A stretch of 36,747 bases of DNA. It comes from JAGOTP01 sp964598725 (GTDB lineage: Bacteria; Patescibacteriota; Patescibacteriia; 2-12-FULL-60-25). A model generated the notes under the pieces. The model had not been told where the DNA came from and searched no databases. It worked only from the letters and a program-made list of their open reading frames with translations. Numbering within the stretch: position 1 is the first letter of the stretch; each line of letters starts with the position of its first letter. The stretch covers positions 1 to 36,747 of the forward strand of contig CAZRCW010000003.1 of the NCBI GenBank assembly GCA_964598725.1, in the 5' to 3' direction. The translations under genes were made by a program, and so were the position numbers. This document shows, piece after piece, positions 27,157 to 35,625 of the stretch.

Positions 27157-28332
27157 TCAATTAAACATATTAAAGAAACTTCTACTATTATACGCCTGAA
27201 ACACTAAACCTATCTTCATTGTGCTATATGCTGCCGAAGCGTGCTTAATGCTAGATAAGCATAGTAAATCACCAATCTTAGGTGTGTGGTGTCCTGTAAC
27301 CGAGCCAGATGTAGCTGTATCAGATATAACCAGTTGCAAAGCGTCTGTGCCGTTATTGTCTAAGGCAATAGTTCTATTGTAGCCAGTTCCGGGTGCAGTT
27401 CCTAGTTTGGCATACAGCTTAGTAAATGTTACTGGTAAGGCATAGGATTGGGATATGGTAGGGTCAGCCCCAAACTGATTAACTGTATTATACCAACCTG
27501 CATAAGCCTTAGTGTTATGGACTATCGCAGTAGCGCCAGTGGTATTTAGTAAAACACCCTCGCCAGGATTGTTGGCTTCAAACTCAACAGATATCTCAAC
27601 AGTTCGGTTCGAGCTAGGCGTATTAGGTTTAGCTTCAATCGCTACTAAATCACCCTCTGCTACACTTACCGAGTTAGATGTATCTGAGTTTTTACGATTA
27701 GCCGAGCTTAAATTGCAAGTCAGTGCAGTTGGTGAGCCATTTACATACAAAGTTACATCATAACTACCAGATATAATTCCGGCATTGCCCAAATAAGCGT
27801 ATAGGTTCTTAAACTTACCACCTGTTGGCATAACCTGTTCAACAACACTTAAAGTAGCCGAACCACCGCTTAAAGACTGAACACCAGTATAATTAGTGGC
27901 ACTAACCACCCCACCCGAAGTGGCTGACATTACCTGATTAGCAGAATTAGCAAAAATACTCCACCGTAAAGTAGAAGTAGCTGGCGCACCACTAAAAGAG
28001 TTTTCAATATCGAACTCATCACCAGCCGCCAATACGGTTGTTTTTGTGGTATCACTACCGACTGTTGCTGTATCACTAATAGTAAGCGTCATATTATCTG
28101 ATGCCCTGTTTTTTCGGCTTATAAAAGTTCGAGATGTTCCAGCTCCTGGGGCAGTATTTAATTGAACATACATATCGCTAAATGTCATAGGTGATGTAGC
28201 TATTAACTGTCTAAAGCCGTTGCTGGTATTCACAGTCCAGCCTATATTACGAGCCGCCTGCGGGCTATTATGAGTAGTTAATGCTGCCCCAACCGATTGA
28301 TTACTAGCCACCATAAATGGAAACTTAGGCAT
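27157..28332 (-). CDS. Virion surface protein with three related beta-sandwich modules
   Basis: From the ATG at 28332 the protein has 391 residues. Two modules are clearly alike: residues near 50-105 have YVQLNTAPGAGTSRTF, then MTLTISDTATVG, and near 315-370 YAKLGTAPGTGYNRTI, then LQLVISDTATSG, each followed by AGDEF- or IGDLL-type turns. A middle module (LYAYLGNAGIISGSYDVTLY, then VAEGDLVAIEAKPN) follows the same order of strands. The protein probably decorates the head or forms head fibres, as its gene lies inside the head module. Its ribosome-binding site is in the 3' end of the HNH gene. Confidence 0.65.
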   Translation of the reverse strand: MPKFPFMVASNQSVGAALTTHNSPQAARNIGWTVNTSNGFRQLIATSPMTFSDMYVQLNTAPGAGTSRTFISRKNRASDNMTLTISDTATVGSDTTKTTVLAAGDEFDIENSFSGAPATSTLRWSIFANSANQVMSATSGGVVSATNYTGVQSLSGGSATLSVVEQVMPTGGKFKNLYAYLGNAGIISGSYDVTLYVNGSPTALTCNLSSANRKNSDTSNSVSVAEGDLVAIEAKPNTPSSNRTVEISVEFEANNPGEGVLLNTTGATAIVHNTKAYAGWYNTVNQFGADPTISQSYALPVTFTKLYAKLGTAPGTGYNRTIALDNNGTDALQLVISDTATSGSVTGHHTPKIGDLLCLSSIKHASAAYSTMKIGLVFQAYNSRSFFNMFN

Positions 28333-28934
28333 TACGCACTCCCTGCAGCGACACACCGCTTACGATAAATAGCATTTCGACCATAAGTGTCAGTTGCTCT
28401 ATGGCAAGCGACACAAAGCGTTCGACCATTTGATATGTCAAATCGTAATTCTGGATATAAAGCAAATGGCTTGATGTGGTCGGCTTGTATTTCAACTGTT
28501 GTTCCTCTGCCTTTATAATTGCCATCACCACAATTAGTGCATTTATAATTATCTCTTTTGAATACAGCTAATCGCCATTTCTTATATGCAGCACTTTGTC
28601 TAATTTTTTTATCTTTTGTCCTTTTTCCCTCATCTCTAAACATAGAACTACACGCTTGCGAGCAAAAGTGAGCAGTATTTTTTCTGCTTCTGTTAACTTT
28701 AACGACCTTAGAACACTGCCAACATATAATGTCTATTCCACCTGGATATGCACACTCTCTTGAACAATGTTTATCCCTGCCTATACGCAACTTCCATTGG
28801 CGAGCACCAAAAACCTTTTTACAAGTTGGACAATTTACCATAATAAATTCTTGCTTATTCCAAGGAGTATCGTTACCATTCTTTCTTCTCGTTTCCCACG
28901 CCTTCTTTGCTATTAGTGTTCTATCAGGTTGCAT
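28332..28934 (-). CDS. HNH endonuclease with two zinc knuckles, inserted between structural genes
   Basis: From the ATG at 28934 the protein has 200 residues. NCPTCKKVFG and KHCSRECA, then CWQCSKVVKV and HFCSQAC, form two zinc knuckles. The HNH core is YKCTNCGDGNYKGRGTTVEI, then QADHIKPF, LRFDISNGRTLCVACHRATD. The last residues, RKRCVAAGSA, match the end of the structural protein upstream (RCVAAGSS) and do not belong to the HNH fold. Its start uses a ribosome-binding site behind that structural gene and its TAA overlaps the next ATG (TAATG). It is collinear with the late genes, unlike the two rightward HNH genes. Confidence 0.88.
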   Translation of the reverse strand: MQPDRTLIAKKAWETRRKNGNDTPWNKQEFIMVNCPTCKKVFGARQWKLRIGRDKHCSRECAYPGGIDIICWQCSKVVKVNRSRKNTAHFCSQACSSMFRDEGKRTKDKKIRQSAAYKKWRLAVFKRDNYKCTNCGDGNYKGRGTTVEIQADHIKPFALYPELRFDISNGRTLCVACHRATDTYGRNAIYRKRCVAAGSA

Positions 28935-28942
28935 AATTATCC

Positions 28943-30130
28943 TCAACTTGAACCTGCGGCAACACACCGCCATTTACTTGATACTGCATTCCAAACAAAA
29001 CCAACATCTAATCGTTCTGTGCCTACGGTTGTAGTTGGTAGTGTGCTTGGCCCATTTTCAAAACTAGCCCCCCAAGTAATCGCTCTCGCCGCAGTTCCTA
29101 CTATATATATCCATAGTTTTTGTCCATTAGTTGGTGTACCAGATAAGTTCGTAGTAAAGCTAGTTATATCCGCAGTTTGAGCAGTTAAGCCATACATATC
29201 TACATTATCAGTATTTATAGTAGGCGTAGCACTAGAAGTAGTAGTGCTTACTCTCGGAGTAATACGCTTATTCGTAAAAGTTTGAGCAGTATCAATATTT
29301 GCAAGTGTATTAGCGGTTGTAGCGGATAGGTTACCAGCCGTAACATTTCCAGTTCCGCCATCAAGAACCAACGAAGCACCACTATCCCAATAAAAAGTAA
29401 TGTCGCTATCTAATTGTGCTTCGTTGAACTTAATTGCATTGGTATCGGTTTCTAGTGTAATCATACGAGTAATAAGTCCACCAATATATATATCTGGCGT
29501 GTATGAGCCTGTTGTTACATTGCCTGCCGCCATAAAGAAAAGTCCTGGCAAAAGATGACTAGCACCGCTTATTTCCCAAGCATTTGTACCTGTAAACGCT
29601 GCTGAAGTATAACCAGCAGTCCAGTTACTATCGAGTGTTTGTGTAGGTGTACCAGGTGAGCCGTTTGCCCGACCACCAACAAACAAACCACCAAACCCAC
29701 TAAAACCAGTACCGTATGCTAGATTTACAAAATAGTTAATCCCACCGTTTTGAGCTAGTGGGTCGCCATTAAATACCGAGTTTACGGCATTAAAAGCAGT
29801 CGATACCGAGCTATGTAAATCGTTACCAACTACTAAACCTTGAGTAGTTGTTCTAGGCTGTACAAAATCATTTGTATAGGTATTTACTTCCCATTGGCTG
29901 TATAGATTAGTAGAACCCTCGGTAACATCATCGCTATCGAGTACAACAACACCAGTCTGTCCGTTTACACTATCAACCGCACCTCCACCACCACCTGCAC
30001 CGCCATGACCGACAATGTTAAGTTTTCCGGCTAAATCAAATAACCACTTATCGTCGTTGAGTAATAAGTTCTTATCATCGCTTGTAAGTTTTTTCTCTAC
30101 TACTGGTGAACCGGTGAATGGGTTTATCAT
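28943..30130 (-). CDS. Fibre-like virion protein
   Basis: The 395-residue protein has a short N-terminal attachment part, a glycine linker (GHGGAGGGGGAVDS) and VNGQTGVVVLDSDDVTEGST, a repeat found in phage tail fibres and fibre-like proteins. Later ANIDTAQTFTNKRITPRVST is another common fibre segment, and VGFVWNAVSSKWRCVAAGSS is the end of a beta-rich tip. The gene is in the head module between MuF-side and protease genes, so a head fibre is as likely as a tail fibre. The start overlaps the gene upstream by four bases. Confidence 0.7.
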   Translation of the reverse strand: MINPFTGSPVVEKKLTSDDKNLLLNDDKWLFDLAGKLNIVGHGGAGGGGGAVDSVNGQTGVVVLDSDDVTEGSTNLYSQWEVNTYTNDFVQPRTTTQGLVVGNDLHSSVSTAFNAVNSVFNGDPLAQNGGINYFVNLAYGTGFSGFGGLFVGGRANGSPGTPTQTLDSNWTAGYTSAAFTGTNAWEISGASHLLPGLFFMAAGNVTTGSYTPDIYIGGLITRMITLETDTNAIKFNEAQLDSDITFYWDSGASLVLDGGTGNVTAGNLSATTANTLANIDTAQTFTNKRITPRVSTTTSSATPTINTDNVDMYGLTAQTADITSFTTNLSGTPTNGQKLWIYIVGTAARAITWGASFENGPSTLPTTTVGTERLDVGFVWNAVSSKWRCVAAGSS

Positions 30131-30675
30131 AATACAACTTCATCATAATACTTATATTCTTGCTTGGCTCTGTCGGTAAATGCGCTCTTAAAGCCCTTGT
30201 TACCTGAAGCATACCGATATCTAGTGGTGTTTTTGGTGTTTGATTCTCGCATAATAAACCATTTGCCGTCTTTGGCTATATATCCGTAATACTTTGTAGA
30301 ACCGTCCTCGACAATATCAGCCGGCTTGTATATCTCGAATATATCTGTCTGCTTAATAACTGTCGGCGACGGTACTTCTACATTTACCTTTGGTGCTTTT
30401 ATTTCAGGTATAGTGAATTCATTCTGAAAGTGTGGTTCTAACTTTATTTCATCAGCGTTTGTTATCTTTATGCCCTTTGCTATCTCGTTTAGTGCTTCAG
30501 ATACAATCTTGCTGACTTCTTGTAAGAACTCTTTGTTTACTTCGTTGGCTTCAACAAACTTCTCATTAACTGATTCAAGTCGCTTATATACTTCAGTTGA
30601 TTGCACAAACTCAACGCTAGCAGGCTCTTTTTTTAAGTTTTTCTTATATAGGTCTAGCTTCTCTTGGCGTTTCAC
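30127..30675 (-). CDS. Virion-associated protein with coiled-coil N-terminus
   Basis: The 182-residue protein starts with a basic helix (RQEKLDLYKKNLKKEPA) and a coiled coil (NEKFVEANEVNKEFLQEVSK). It continues with a Pro-rich link (FTIPEIKAPKVNVEVPSPTV) and ends in a beta domain with many aromatic residues (KYYGYIAKDGKWFIMRES). This layout suits a linker that attaches fibres to the capsid. It sits one base after the MuF gene and before the fibre-like gene. No family is named. Confidence 0.55.
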   Translation of the reverse strand: MKRQEKLDLYKKNLKKEPASVEFVQSTEVYKRLESVNEKFVEANEVNKEFLQEVSKIVSEALNEIAKGIKITNADEIKLEPHFQNEFTIPEIKAPKVNVEVPSPTVIKQTDIFEIYKPADIVEDGSTKYYGYIAKDGKWFIMRESNTKNTTRYRYASGNKGFKSAFTDRAKQEYKYYDEVVL

Positions 30676-31696
30676 TAGATTTCTCCTTCAATTATCTTCT
30701 CTAGTTCTTTTGCATACTTGCGTTCTTCTTCAAGTTGCTTCTTTATCTTATCGGCTTCAACTGCTTTATTTGGTATAAGTACCGGCAAAGTCTGACACTT
30801 ACAATTCACATGGAGTGGTGGTTGTTTAACACTTCCATAATCCAGCTTGATCGGAGTATCCGAGTTTCCAAAGTATTCAGTTCCCTTTTTGAAATAGCGG
30901 TCATCTAGTCCAATAATCTTACCGTTCATTGGTTCGCAATATGGACATGGGTCGGATACCGTTAGCCATTGTTTTGCAGCGACAACGCCTGATTGCTTCC
31001 ATGCTTCAACTGCCATTGTGTTTGATGTTCTTAAAAGTTCGCTTCTGCTAATGCGTTGTGCTTGTACCTTAGCAAACTGTGGGAATTCATCGCGTATGCT
31101 CTGGGTTACCTTAGCAACGCCATGACCTTGCTTAAATCCGTCAGCAATAATCTGTGCAAGCTTATCTGCGTCTGTCTTGAGCATTGATTTACCAAACTTA
31201 TCTATTTGGCGTTTCACGATATCCTCTAGCTTCTTGTCCATTAAGAATGGTTTGCTTGAGTTTATTAGCTTATTAGCATTGTTGCCGGCAGTTATAGCGA
31301 CTGTCGCAAGAATAGGTAGAACCAGCGCTTCTAGTTCTCTAATCTCTTGTTCTTCGTTAAATAGCTCATCTTCAAATTGTTTCTTTGGATATAGTTCAGC
31401 AACCTTTGCTTCTACTCGCTTTTGTAAACGGTCTATGTATTGCGATATGGCGTTATCGAATTGCTTTACTTGGCTCTCTACTACTTCGACTTGTGTTATA
31501 CCGTAATCGTTGGCTTTCTCTGCAAGTGAATTATCTACTTCCATGAAACCTTTTGGTTTTTCTTCATGTACATGCTTTTTCTTCTTAGCCATTACAAGCT
31601 TGCGTGCTTCCGGTAATATTTCTTTGTTATACACTTCTTGTTTCTTGTATATGCCTGATTTTCTAAGAACAGACTTATAATCTACATTCTTAATTG
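30675..31696 (-). CDS. MuF/SPP1 gp7-like head protein, start in the gap
   Basis: The C-terminal part carries AQRISRSELLRTSNTMAVEA, SDPCPYCEPMNGKIIGLDDR and HVNCKCQTLPVL, the MuF domain with its Cys pairs. The N-terminal half is charged and coiled-coil-like (KKQFEDELFNEEQEIRELEA). The frame has a GTG at 31634 without a ribosome-binding site. It is open further up through IKNVDYKSVLRKSGIYKKQE into the N-run, so the true start is probably lost there. MuF proteins sit next to the portal and help genome packaging or are ejected. Confidence 0.8.
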
Positions 31697-31796
31697 NNNN
31701 NNNNNNNNNNNNNNNNNNNNNNNNNNNNNNNNNNNNNNNNNNNNNNNNNNNNNNNNNNNNNNNNNNNNNNNNNNNNNNNNNNNNNNNNNNNNNNNN
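31697..31796. other. Sequencing gap of unknown length (100 N)
   Basis: A run of 100 N interrupts the portal gene. Unlike the run at 16032, its flanks do not repeat each other. The portal core is open at 31797 and the MuF frame is open at 31696, so the missing piece must hold the portal C-terminus and the MuF start. It is likely longer than 100 bases, because portal proteins of this type continue about 60-100 residues beyond the last residue seen. Confidence 0.85.
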
Positions 31797-32779
31797 AGTA
31801 TTACCGATTGTCGCCAGAAGTCTAAGGTTGCTTCAGCGTTCGCTCTATTAACATCTTCGACAATACCTAGACTTGCTTTTGTATTCTTAAAAGCTGCCAT
31901 GATTTTATCTCTAAGCCACATCTGGGTTTTGATTTGTTCAGCGTCTTTTGAGCTCATACTCAATTGTTTGGCTTCTAGCCCACCGCCTAAGATTGGCACT
32001 TTGAATGCGTTATTCACACCTTGATATGAACTTCTAAGTTCAGCTCGCAGTTTCTTTAGTTGGTCGGTTGTAAGCTTCTGGTCAGTTGATAGCATAAAGT
32101 TCGCCATCATACCATTTTCGTAAAACTTGCGTGTGGTTATAAGTGCTTGCGTATCAATATCAATTGATTCAGCAACCCCTTCAATAACAGAATGCCCTCT
32201 AAACTGGTTCTTTGGATTCGGAACTTTAATATGTAGGATTTCTTCTGGCTCATAAGTAACACTTCGTTCTTTACCGTCTATAACTGTTGAGAATTCATAA
32301 CCGGCTATCGTACCGTCAGCGTTTATATCTAGCTTCACTTTATCTGGTTGTAGTAAATAAATTGCTGTCGGTATCTTGTTACCAGCACCACCTTCTAAGA
32401 ACCAAAAGGCTTCACCGCATAGTTCTAAGTAAGCACCGGTTAAATAAAATCCGTCACTCCGTGTGGTGGTTGTATTAAATTGGTCAAGCAGGTCTAAGAG
32501 TGGGTGGTCTGGGACTGGCTCATAGACTATATTACCCTGTCGCAGTACCGCTTTGTGTAGTTCAGGCTCGAACTTACTAATCTCTTCGGATAATGTCGTT
32601 ACATTGATATATACCCATTCATAAAAACTCTCAACAAGTTTAGATGATATGGTTTTTTCGTTGGATAATTTCTTTCCACCTAAATCCATAAAAGTACCTA
32701 ACAGAAAACTCTTTTCTTTCTTTGGTACTTCTTGCTTGCCTATTGATACTTCACCTAATAACGGAAGTCTGAATTTCAT
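31797..32779 (-). CDS. Portal protein, HK97 type, C-terminus in the gap
   Basis: About 327 residues are visible. LSEEISKFEPELHKAVLRQG, FYLTGAYLELCGEAFWFLEG and IYLLQPDKVKLDINADGTIA are the portal core. RKFYENGMMANFMLSTDQKL and ASLGIVEDVNRANAEATLDF are the conserved stem and crown-side motifs. The portal forms the 12-part ring through which DNA enters. The ATG overlaps the terminase stop by four bases. Where the frame re-emerges after the N-run, QLRM and a TAG may be chance. Confidence 0.9.
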
Positions 32780-34311
32780 TCTAAGTCCGGCCAGTAATCA
32801 GTAATGATACCTTCATCATTCTTGACTGGCTTCCTTTCTTTTTCAGTTATGTTGACAACAGATATAGAAGCGTCGTTTGACTCGTTCCATTTTGCATAAG
32901 CCCACTCGGCGAGCGCCCATGAATCGCAAAAATCGTCATGTGCTTTCGGGTCGTCTGGGTGCGATACGGATAAGTATTGACCTTTATATTGTTGTTGGAG
33001 GTCAAGCATTTGCTCTAAAAACCTCTCACTTACTTTTGTACTTGCATTTGGTAAGCTCGTCAAGAAGTCCTTAATGCTCACTTTAAGGTTTCGATACATG
33101 GCGTCCTTGCTTCCCTGACTGAATTTTATCTCATACAAACCGCTATGTTCATCAGCCCATTCCATATCATCATCTTCCTTAAACCAATCCGGCATGAACT
33201 GTCCTTGACCGGTGCTATCAATTGCGACCGCCATTACTTTATATCGCATTAGAAAGTCCTTAATGATTTCAAACTGGTTCTTATAGTTCTCTCCGCGTAG
33301 CTCTAGCCAGTTTATAAGCTCTTTGCGTTCTGTCTTAGGATTATAACGAATAATCGTCACTACGGTGCTGTCTGGGTGTTTGGCGGTATCTATTCCGGCG
33401 TAACATTCATTGTGTTTGTCTGAATGTGTTAGTTGTCTGTCTTCGGTAATTCTTTCTAACTCTTCCATAGTAGTGAACTGACCTGTACCGATTTGCCACT
33501 TACCAAAGTACTCGCGTTGTATCTCATCTTCTTCAAGCCCAAGTTTCTCTATGTCCTTTTTAACTGATTGCTCGTAAATTAAATGTCGAGCGTCACCAGT
33601 TATCTCGTAAGTCTTTCGGCGTTCTTCAGCTACCTTCTCAAAATACGCCTTATAAGTTTTGTTCGTTTTAGATAAATCATAAAAGCGACACTTCTGCGTT
33701 CCTGCCTTGCCAATGAATACACGCGGTGCATTCGTAGTCTTACCCATTGGAAATATACTGTGGGTTAATACTTCGTCATTAGCGAGTTGTGCTTCATCTA
33801 CAATAATTAAATCAAGCGTCAATCCTTCAATCTTAGATACGGTGTTAATCGGTGCAACAAGGCAAGATGAACCGTCTGGCAGTACCAGCTTCTTGCTGTT
33901 TTCTTCTTCTCGTACCACTTGTTGTTCTTCAGCATTAACTTCAATCAATCCCTTAATTGGTCGTAAAGCTCGACGCGTAATCTCATAACTAAGTCTGGCT
34001 TGGTCTATCTGTGGTGCGAATACTCCCACTCTTACTGGTCTTTTGTACTGGTATGCAACCCAAGTCATAATGAATTCGACTGTCAGACCAACACAAAATG
34101 TTTTACCGGCCTGTCGGGATATTTCAAAAGCAAGCTCTTGTTGTTCTAGTTGTTCAACATCTTCCGGTGTAGAATTGCGAGTAATATTTAAGTTATGAAT
34201 AAGTGCGGCAAGTATTCTATCTGATATAACTTCCTGATACGGGTAGAGTGTTATATCATGAACTGCTTTCAGGTGGTCGGTTCTCAATCTCTTCAGGTCT
34301 TGGAACTTCAT
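32776..34311 (-). CDS. terL: Terminase large subunit
   Basis: The 511-residue motor has Walker A at 65-71 (SRQAGKT) and Walker B at about 166-174 (LDLIIVDEA). A nuclease domain carries Asp308 (YAGIDTAKHPDS), Asp365 (AVAIDSTGQGQ) and Asp463 (HDDFCDSWALA). It cuts the concatemer and pumps DNA through the portal. The N-terminal EXQ-type region (YPYQEVISDRILAAL) is as in HK97-like terminases. It overlaps the small-subunit gene by 56 bases. Confidence 0.96.
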   Translation of the reverse strand: MKFQDLKRLRTDHLKAVHDITLYPYQEVISDRILAALIHNLNITRNSTPEDVEQLEQQELAFEISRQAGKTFCVGLTVEFIMTWVAYQYKRPVRVGVFAPQIDQARLSYEITRRALRPIKGLIEVNAEEQQVVREEENSKKLVLPDGSSCLVAPINTVSKIEGLTLDLIIVDEAQLANDEVLTHSIFPMGKTTNAPRVFIGKAGTQKCRFYDLSKTNKTYKAYFEKVAEERRKTYEITGDARHLIYEQSVKKDIEKLGLEEDEIQREYFGKWQIGTGQFTTMEELERITEDRQLTHSDKHNECYAGIDTAKHPDSTVVTIIRYNPKTERKELINWLELRGENYKNQFEIIKDFLMRYKVMAVAIDSTGQGQFMPDWFKEDDDMEWADEHSGLYEIKFSQGSKDAMYRNLKVSIKDFLTSLPNASTKVSERFLEQMLDLQQQYKGQYLSVSHPDDPKAHDDFCDSWALAEWAYAKWNESNDASISVVNITEKERKPVKNDEGIITDYWPDLE

Positions 34312-34639
34312 CTATCTTTCCCTCCGTCGCACTATATTTTTGTATTACTTTATCTCTAAAATCTAAACTTACATTTATTTCTTGTTTCTGACCAAAGGTT
34401 TCTTTGTCTAATCTCTCAAGTAAAAACTCTGGTTTTGCCTTAGTAGCCTTATTATGAAAGAATTTGGCTTCTGCTTCCTTAAATCGTTCCAAAAACTCTT
34501 TATCTTCTTTTAGCCAATTTGATAATGTTTCATCACTTATTCCAGCATTAGCACAAGCGTATTTCTTAACTGGCAGTAACTTCATATAATCAATGACTGC
34601 TTGCTTCTTTAATGCTCGTCTTTGCTGTGCTTCAGTCAT
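34256..34639 (-). CDS. terS: Terminase small subunit
   Basis: The 127-residue protein has a helix-turn-helix (YACANAGISDETLSNWLKED), helices for ring building (EFLERFKEAEAKFFHNKATK) and the tail KPEFLLERLDKETFGQKQ, the pattern of small terminase subunits of many siphophages. The C-terminal 40 residues are disordered and overlap the large-subunit start. It binds the packaging site on the DNA. No pac or cos site could be read by eye. Confidence 0.82.
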   Translation of the reverse strand: MTEAQQRRALKKQAVIDYMKLLPVKKYACANAGISDETLSNWLKEDKEFLERFKEAEAKFFHNKATKAKPEFLLERLDKETFGQKQEINVSLDFRDKVIQKYSATEGKIDEVPRPEEIENRPPESSS

Positions 34640-34790
34640 TTATAGTTACCTCTACTCTTACTGTCTTGTCACTTGGTAACTTGCCTAAGTCCATAATAAG
34701 CGGATTGTCTGTTTCGAATACTATCTGATATATATTATCAAGATTTCGCTTACTCTGATTGGTTTTCTTAATCTCTGCTATGAATTCCAT
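34632..34790 (-). CDS. Hypothetical 52-residue protein before terS
   Basis: Direct translation from the ATG at 34790 gives 52 residues: a basic start (EFIAEIKKTNQSKRNL), one strand (NIYQIVFETDNPLI) and VRVEVTIND at the end. It overlaps the glycosyltransferase gene by 23 bases and terS by eight. The overlaps and reasonable composition support a real gene. It may be a small beta protein accompanying the terminase. No family recognised. Confidence 0.55.
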   Translation of the reverse strand: MEFIAEIKKTNQSKRNLDNIYQIVFETDNPLIMDLGKLPSDKTVRVEVTIND

Positions 34791-35625
34791 CTATAAGTTC
34801 CTTATATTCTTGAATTGATAATTTAACATCGTATTCAGCTATTGCTTTTTTATAATTAGATTGTACTACTTTATTCCGCTTTTGGCTATCCTGCATTGTT
34901 TCTAGTTCTTCGAGGTTTGTAACCACCGGAAGCCCAGCAAGCCATGACTTTACGGTTCTATTGTTGCTCTTATATTCATCCTTTGGTCGGTTGCCTTTCG
35001 GTATCAGGCATATATCTGCTTTGTGCATACTTTCATAAAAGGTTTCTTCTTTGTATTTTATAAACTTGCACTTCTTCTTGTAGGTTTCTACATCATTAGC
35101 CCACCTATATGGTATCGGGTCATCATCACTTATAACTAATAGTGAGATGTTGCGTTCTTCAAGTGCTTTAACAACTCCTTCTAACACTTCCGAATTGTGC
35201 GAATAACCAAACCATACCGCGGTTTTTATCTTACCTTCGTGTGTTTTTGGCTTCGGTACCTGTTCAAGATCAAATCTATCTGGTATTACTTTGACTGGCT
35301 TATCGGTTAGTTGTCTTAAAAACTCCGCCATGTACTCACTCGGACATACAACTGCGTCCATTCCGTCAATCGTACGCTTAACATATACCGAGTCGAGCCA
35401 GTCGGGGTCGCAGATATCCAGTATCTTTAATCCACCTTTATAAGTAATCGGAAAGTGGTAGTCAGGTGTCCAATATACTTTTTGAAATATAAGTACATCA
35501 GCTTTTTCACCGTACTTGTATATGTCTGCTTCATTCCAGTATTTAATAAGTTGGTGAACTCTTAGATTTGTTGAGCCGATATTTCCTTTACCGTGAAACA
35601 TCTCAAAGGTCATAAATCTTACCAT
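34768..35625 (-). CDS. GT-B glycosyltransferase-like protein
   Basis: From the ATG at 35625, seven bases after GGAG, the protein has 285 residues. Strands and motifs fit GT4-like enzymes: CDPDWLDSVYVKRTIDGMDA, VVCPSEYMAEFL (start of the donor domain), KTAVWFGYSHNSEVLEGVVK, and RTVKSWLAGLPVVTNLEELE for the C-terminal donor-binding end. The usual E-x7-E motif is weak. It is the last gene of the sugar run and precedes the terminase region. An earlier start at 35643 is less likely because the ribosome-binding site would be inside it. Confidence 0.72.
   Translation of the reverse strand: MVRFMTFEMFHGKGNIGSTNLRVHQLIKYWNEADIYKYGEKADVLIFQKVYWTPDYHFPITYKGGLKILDICDPDWLDSVYVKRTIDGMDAVVCPSEYMAEFLRQLTDKPVKVIPDRFDLEQVPKPKTHEGKIKTAVWFGYSHNSEVLEGVVKALEERNISLLVISDDDPIPYRWANDVETYKKKCKFIKYKEETFYESMHKADICLIPKGNRPKDEYKSNNRTVKSWLAGLPVVTNLEELETMQDSQKRNKVVQSNYKKAIAEYDVKLSIQEYKELIDGIHSRD

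Noticed and set aside
33058..33070. Another copy of the GTCAAGAAGTC element
   Set aside because: It lies inside the terminase coding sequence, has no TTCTACAAG partner at the right distance and no gene start follows.
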